Source of the DNA: Arcobacteraceae bacterium
GTDB lineage: Bacteria; Campylobacterota; Campylobacteria; Campylobacterales; Arcobacteraceae
Direction of reading: 5' to 3'
Length of the DNA stretch: 64,000 bases
Assembly: GCA_023138835.1 (NCBI GenBank)
Contig: JAGLOP010000001.1
Location: forward strand, 186,001-250,000
Part shown: positions 61,221 to 64,000 of the stretch, piece after piece
How the letters are laid out: each line of letters opens with the position of its first letter
Position numbering within the stretch: the first letter of the stretch is position 1
The notes under the pieces: generated by a model
The model's database searches: none
What the model was told of the DNA's origin: nothing
The model's input: the letters and a program-made list of their open reading frames with translations, nothing else
Position numbers and translations under genes: made by a program

Positions 61221-62201
61221 TTAAACTGGTAAAACTCTAATGTTTTCATCTACCTTAGCTCTAAGTGTAGATTCAATTGCATAAAGTGTTCCTGTACTAC
61301 CACTAGCACAACTTCCACAAGCACCTAAATATCTGATATAAATATCGTAGTATGGAAGATTTTCTTTGATATCAATAATCTCCATATCTCCTCCATCCAT
61401 CACTAACATAGGTCTGATATATTCATCAATCACTGCATCAACTGCTTTAATTCTTTGAACAATAGTCATTTTATCAAAAGAGTTATCTCCCGATTCAGTT
61501 GTATTTGCAGCTTCTTCCAATCTAGTTTGTTCCATTTCGGCTCTAACATCAGCTAAAATATCTACTAAATAAATATCTTTAGGCTCATGACCGCCCGGTC
61601 TTATACAAGATTTACAAAAACTTCCGGCTTTTGTAGTTTCAATAACTTCTTCAATAGTTTTTAAATCATTGTCTTTAATAGCCGCTACTAATTCTTGTTT
61701 TGTAACTCTTGCACATTCACAAACTATATCTTGATTTTCCAATACACTTCGCTCCACTCCCTTATATTGAGCAGCAGCTTCTAAAATAACATCATAAGCC
61801 ATAACCGAACAATGCATTTTTTGAGGCGGTACTGCCGGAGTTCCATCATCATCTCTTAAAAATGCCTCAACTTCTGTATTTGTAATATGAATAGCTTCAT
61901 CAACTGTTTTACCAATACAAAGTTCAGCCATTGCATCACTAGAAGCAATGGCAGTTCCACAACCAAAAGATTTAAATTTACTATCTACAATCGTATCGGT
62001 TTTTTCATCAACCAGCCAAAACAATCTTACTGCATCTCCACAACTCTCAGCTCCAAAATCTGCAACAATTAATCTTGCCCCTTTTGCATCTGCATCTGCT
62101 TGGTTTAACTCTCCCATTGCTACAGGATTATTCATCCTGTCTTGTACTTTTTGACTGTATTGTTCCCAAACATTTCCGCTTATTAAATCACTTCTTGCCA
62201 T
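61221..62201 (-). CDS. nifU: NifU-type Fe-S cluster scaffold
   Basis: 326 residues with all three NifU domains: IscU-like N-terminus with cysteines in FGAESCGDAVRLFW, KSFGCGTAIASSDAMAELC and KMHCSVM (about 54-131); a central BFD-like [2Fe-2S] domain (VCECARVTKQEL ... FCKSCIRPGG); and a C-terminal Nfu domain with GACGSCASGSTGT. In Campylobacterota this NIF system is the housekeeping Fe-S machinery, not nitrogen fixation. It assembles clusters using sulfur from NifS, encoded upstream. Confidence 0.96.
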   Translation of the reverse strand: MARSDLISGNVWEQYSQKVQDRMNNPVAMGELNQADADAKGARLIVADFGAESCGDAVRLFWLVDEKTDTIVDSKFKSFGCGTAIASSDAMAELCIGKTVDEAIHITNTEVEAFLRDDDGTPAVPPQKMHCSVMAYDVILEAAAQYKGVERSVLENQDIVCECARVTKQELVAAIKDNDLKTIEEVIETTKAGSFCKSCIRPGGHEPKDIYLVDILADVRAEMEQTRLEEAANTTESGDNSFDKMTIVQRIKAVDAVIDEYIRPMLVMDGGDMEIIDIKENLPYYDIYIRYLGACGSCASGSTGTLYAIESTLRAKVDENIRVLPV

Positions 62202-62221
62202 AATATTCTCCTCTTTATTTT

Positions 62222-63424
62222 CTAATGTTCTTCAATATATGCACTAAAAGCTTCTTGCTTTGCATAAGTCATAGATATTTCTCTAATTCGCTCAACGATT
62301 GGTTTAAGTTTTTGTATTACATAATCCATCTCTTCATGAGTTGTAAATTTGCTTAAAGCAAACATAACAGTTGCATTTGCAATCTCTACTTTTTCACCCA
62401 AAGCTTCAACAACAGCACTAGCCTCTAAATCTTCACTGGAACATGAGCTTCCTGTAGAGATATAAATACCATTTTCATTCATATCCCAAAGCATCGCTTC
62501 ACCTTCAATACCTCTAAAAGAAGCTACAACTATATTATTAAGTCTGTGTTCTTTTGGTACATAAGATTTTGTATCAGGTATACTTAAAATTGCCTCTTCA
62601 AGTTTATCTCGTAAAGCACCGATATGATTTTTAATATATGCTACATTCATATCTGAATTTGCTATTTCTATTGCTTCTGCCATTGCAAATACACCATTAT
62701 TATAAACGCTGCCTGCTCTTTTTCCACCCATCACATTTTTACTTCCATGAAGAAGTGGTACAAATGGAGCATTTTGCTTTATAAAAAGTCCCCCTACCCC
62801 TTTTGGTCCATGAAATTTATGAGCAGACCAAGTAAAATAATCAACTCCCAAAGCTGACAAGTCAACTTTTATTTTACCAATTGCCTGAGCAGCATCTGTA
62901 TGAAAAGGTATATTTTTACCTTGACAAATTTTAGCTATGCTTTTAATTGGTTGAATTGCACCTGTTTCATTACTAGCCATCAGCACAGTTACTAAAGCAG
63001 TTTTATCAGTTATCGCCTCTTTTAAATCTTCAAGACTGATTAAACCATTCTCATCAGTTTCTAAATATGTAACCTCCATACCAAAACTTTTACAATAGTT
63101 CAGCGGAGATTTAATAGATGCATGTTCAGCAACAGTAGATATAATATGATTTTTAGGGCTTCCTTTTAAAAACAGATCTAAAAAAGTTTTTATAACTGCA
63201 TTATTCCCTTCAGTTGTTGAAGATGTAAAAACTATATCATCGTCATCACTGGCATTTAAACTACTATAAACTTTATCGTAAGCTGTATTTAAAGCAGCTC
63301 TTGTTTCAATCCCTTGCTTATAAATTACATTTGCATTACCAAAAATCTCTGTGGTATTACAATATAACTCTTTTACTTTCGGATCAATTTGTGTGGTTGA
63401 ATTATTATCTAAATATACTTCCAT
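62222..63424 (-). CDS. nifS: Cysteine desulfurase NifS/IscS
   Basis: 400 residues, a PLP enzyme that takes sulfur from cysteine. Schiff-base lysine in SAHKFHGPKGVGG, active-site cysteine in STGSSCSSEDLE, and the N-terminus YLDNNSTTQIDP. ATG 63424 is chosen over a GTG at 63433 because GGTG lies 7 bases before it. It supplies sulfur to NifU, 20 bases downstream. Confidence 0.97.
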   Translation of the reverse strand: MEVYLDNNSTTQIDPKVKELYCNTTEIFGNANVIYKQGIETRAALNTAYDKVYSSLNASDDDDIVFTSSTTEGNNAVIKTFLDLFLKGSPKNHIISTVAEHASIKSPLNYCKSFGMEVTYLETDENGLISLEDLKEAITDKTALVTVLMASNETGAIQPIKSIAKICQGKNIPFHTDAAQAIGKIKVDLSALGVDYFTWSAHKFHGPKGVGGLFIKQNAPFVPLLHGSKNVMGGKRAGSVYNNGVFAMAEAIEIANSDMNVAYIKNHIGALRDKLEEAILSIPDTKSYVPKEHRLNNIVVASFRGIEGEAMLWDMNENGIYISTGSSCSSEDLEASAVVEALGEKVEIANATVMFALSKFTTHEEMDYVIQKLKPIVERIREISMTYAKQEAFSAYIEEH

Positions 63425-63596
63425 GATCTTCACCTTTTTTTAATTATTACGAAAGTGTAACTTAATTAAGATAAAATTAGTCTTATTTCAATAAATTACT
63501 TTTACAAAATTCTAATATTTAAATTAATCACTGTTATTAATTATATTTAAATAAAATATAAAAGCTCGTAAAAGCTTTATTTACTGTATTCTTACT

Positions 63597-63654
63597 AAAT
63601 AGGATAAGAATTGTCTGATTAATCTTTTTAATTAAGACTATTTTTATCCTATTT
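63597..63654. repeat. 58-bp imperfect palindrome in the nifS upstream gap
   Basis: AAATAGGATAAGAATTGTCT (from 63597) is complementary, with a few mismatches, to AGACTATTTTTATCCTATTT (to 63654). It lies in the 260-base gap between divergent nifS and the 63694 gene. A second, smaller inverted repeat (AAGA-N9-TCTT) is near 63469-63485. It may be an operator or mRNA hairpin; no terminator T-run is seen. Confidence 0.5.
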
Positions 63655-63693
63655 AATTATACTTCCATAATTAATTTACAAAAAGGATTAAAA

Positions 63694-63963
63694 ATGAAAC
63701 AATTTTTTACAACAATTTTATTAGTATTTATTATTATAACCGGTGCAGATGCCAACGATAAAACCGTACTAGAAAGAGGTGAAAGATATGGGGATTTAAC
63801 TTATGATTATTTTTACGGTAAAAACAGCAAGGTTTCATTGGAGGTAAAATTAGTTATAGCACAAGATTATCAAACATCACCAAAAGTTTTAGAGATATTA
63901 ACTCATGATAAGAATTTTGCTGTTTGGTTGTTGGCAAGAGATAATTTAAGCAGGTCAATTTAA
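63694..63963 (+). CDS. Small secreted protein, unknown
   Basis: 89 residues with a signal peptide (cleavage near 20, TGADAND) and ribosome site AAAAAGGATTAAAAATG. The mature part is helical and charged (TVLERGERYGDLTYDYFYGK, VIAQDYQTSPKVLEIL, FAVWLLARDNLSRSI), with a rhythm like a short HEAT-type pair. No cysteine or metal motif. It lies next to nifS divergently; a functional link is not evident. Confidence 0.7.
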   Translation: MKQFFTTILLVFIIITGADANDKTVLERGERYGDLTYDYFYGKNSKVSLEVKLVIAQDYQTSPKVLEILTHDKNFAVWLLARDNLSRSI

Positions 63964-64000
63964 TATTGAGTATTATTAGTTAAGTTTATAAATGTTTTAA

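Noticed and set aside
61221-63424. Nitrogen-fixation locus
   Set aside because: NifS/NifU alone are the housekeeping Fe-S system in this phylum; no nifHDK or related genes are here.
1-64000. tRNA, rRNA, CRISPR arrays, IS elements, prophage
   Set aside because: Intergenic gaps are all under 300 bases. I found no cloverleaf-like sequence, spaced repeat array, transposase or integrase.

Overview
The window is AT-rich, gene-dense chromosome from a free-living denitrifying member of the Campylobacterota; Arcobacteraceae is the best guess. The grounds are base composition, the nusA-cysS-argH order, a NIF-type NifS/NifU pair, QueE with a stretched cysteine motif, near-consensus TATAAT -10 boxes with no obvious -35, and a cd1 nitrite reductase cluster. 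No tRNA, rRNA, IS element, prophage or CRISPR array was seen.

Layout. 1-3071 (+): end of an RND exporter, a YqaA/DedA protein, a LolA-like periplasmic protein and a DUF1302-type barrel. 3068-8000 (-): nusA-cysS-argH-exbB-exbD. 8278-11203 (+): secreted Cache protein, chemoreceptor, HIT hydrolase. 11314-14650 (-): fabG-acpP-fabF-accA. 14687-15968 (-): queD-queE. 16000-20860 (-): moxR, DUF58, DUF4381 and two von Willebrand A proteins (Bat/aerotolerance type). 21117-25093 (+): rpsB-tsf, an ABC ATPase, an acidic pseudo-receiver protein, gmk. 25097-28403: folE, an orphan gspF-like gene, prfB, a thioredoxin-fold protein.

28408-48468 is the respiratory region. It starts with an AraC regulator, a three-haem peroxidase-like protein and a membrane-anchored pentahaem cytochrome. 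Then come all the recognisable haem d1 genes (precorrin-2 dehydrogenase, fused nirDL, nirE, nirF, nirJ), a monohaem cytochrome, nirS, norCB with two small membrane proteins, two paralogous secreted pentahaem cytochromes and a Crp/Fnr-type regulator. Perfect or near FNR/DNR palindromes (TTGAT-N4-ATCAA) precede nirDL, the LysM/pentahaem divergent pair, the nirC/sel1 divergent pair and the nor operon. The simplest model is one anaerobic/NO-responsive regulon that makes haem d1, NirS and cNor together.

48727-56081: thiol peroxidase, transketolase, a fatty-acid desaturase, topA and cheV. 56131-61120 (-): a TcdA-like enzyme and a probable NO/Fe-S stress cluster (DUF2249, polytopic membrane protein, DUF59, FmdE-like, hemerythrin, second polytopic membrane paralogue). 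It lies directly downstream of nifS-nifU (61221-63424). The window closes with a small secreted protein of unknown function.

The most interesting signals are: (i) a probable cytochrome b/pentahaem c fusion beside a three-haem peroxidase, with a tandem operator next to an AraC gene; (ii) two small exported proteins sharing an unusual cysteine-containing C-terminal tail behind an FNR box; (iii) a 34-bp divergent gspF/prfB promoter that appears to give two leaderless mRNAs; (iv) the hemerythrin/DUF2249/FmdE/DUF59 cluster with two paralogous His-bearing membrane proteins; (v) small genes of 51 and 31 codons.
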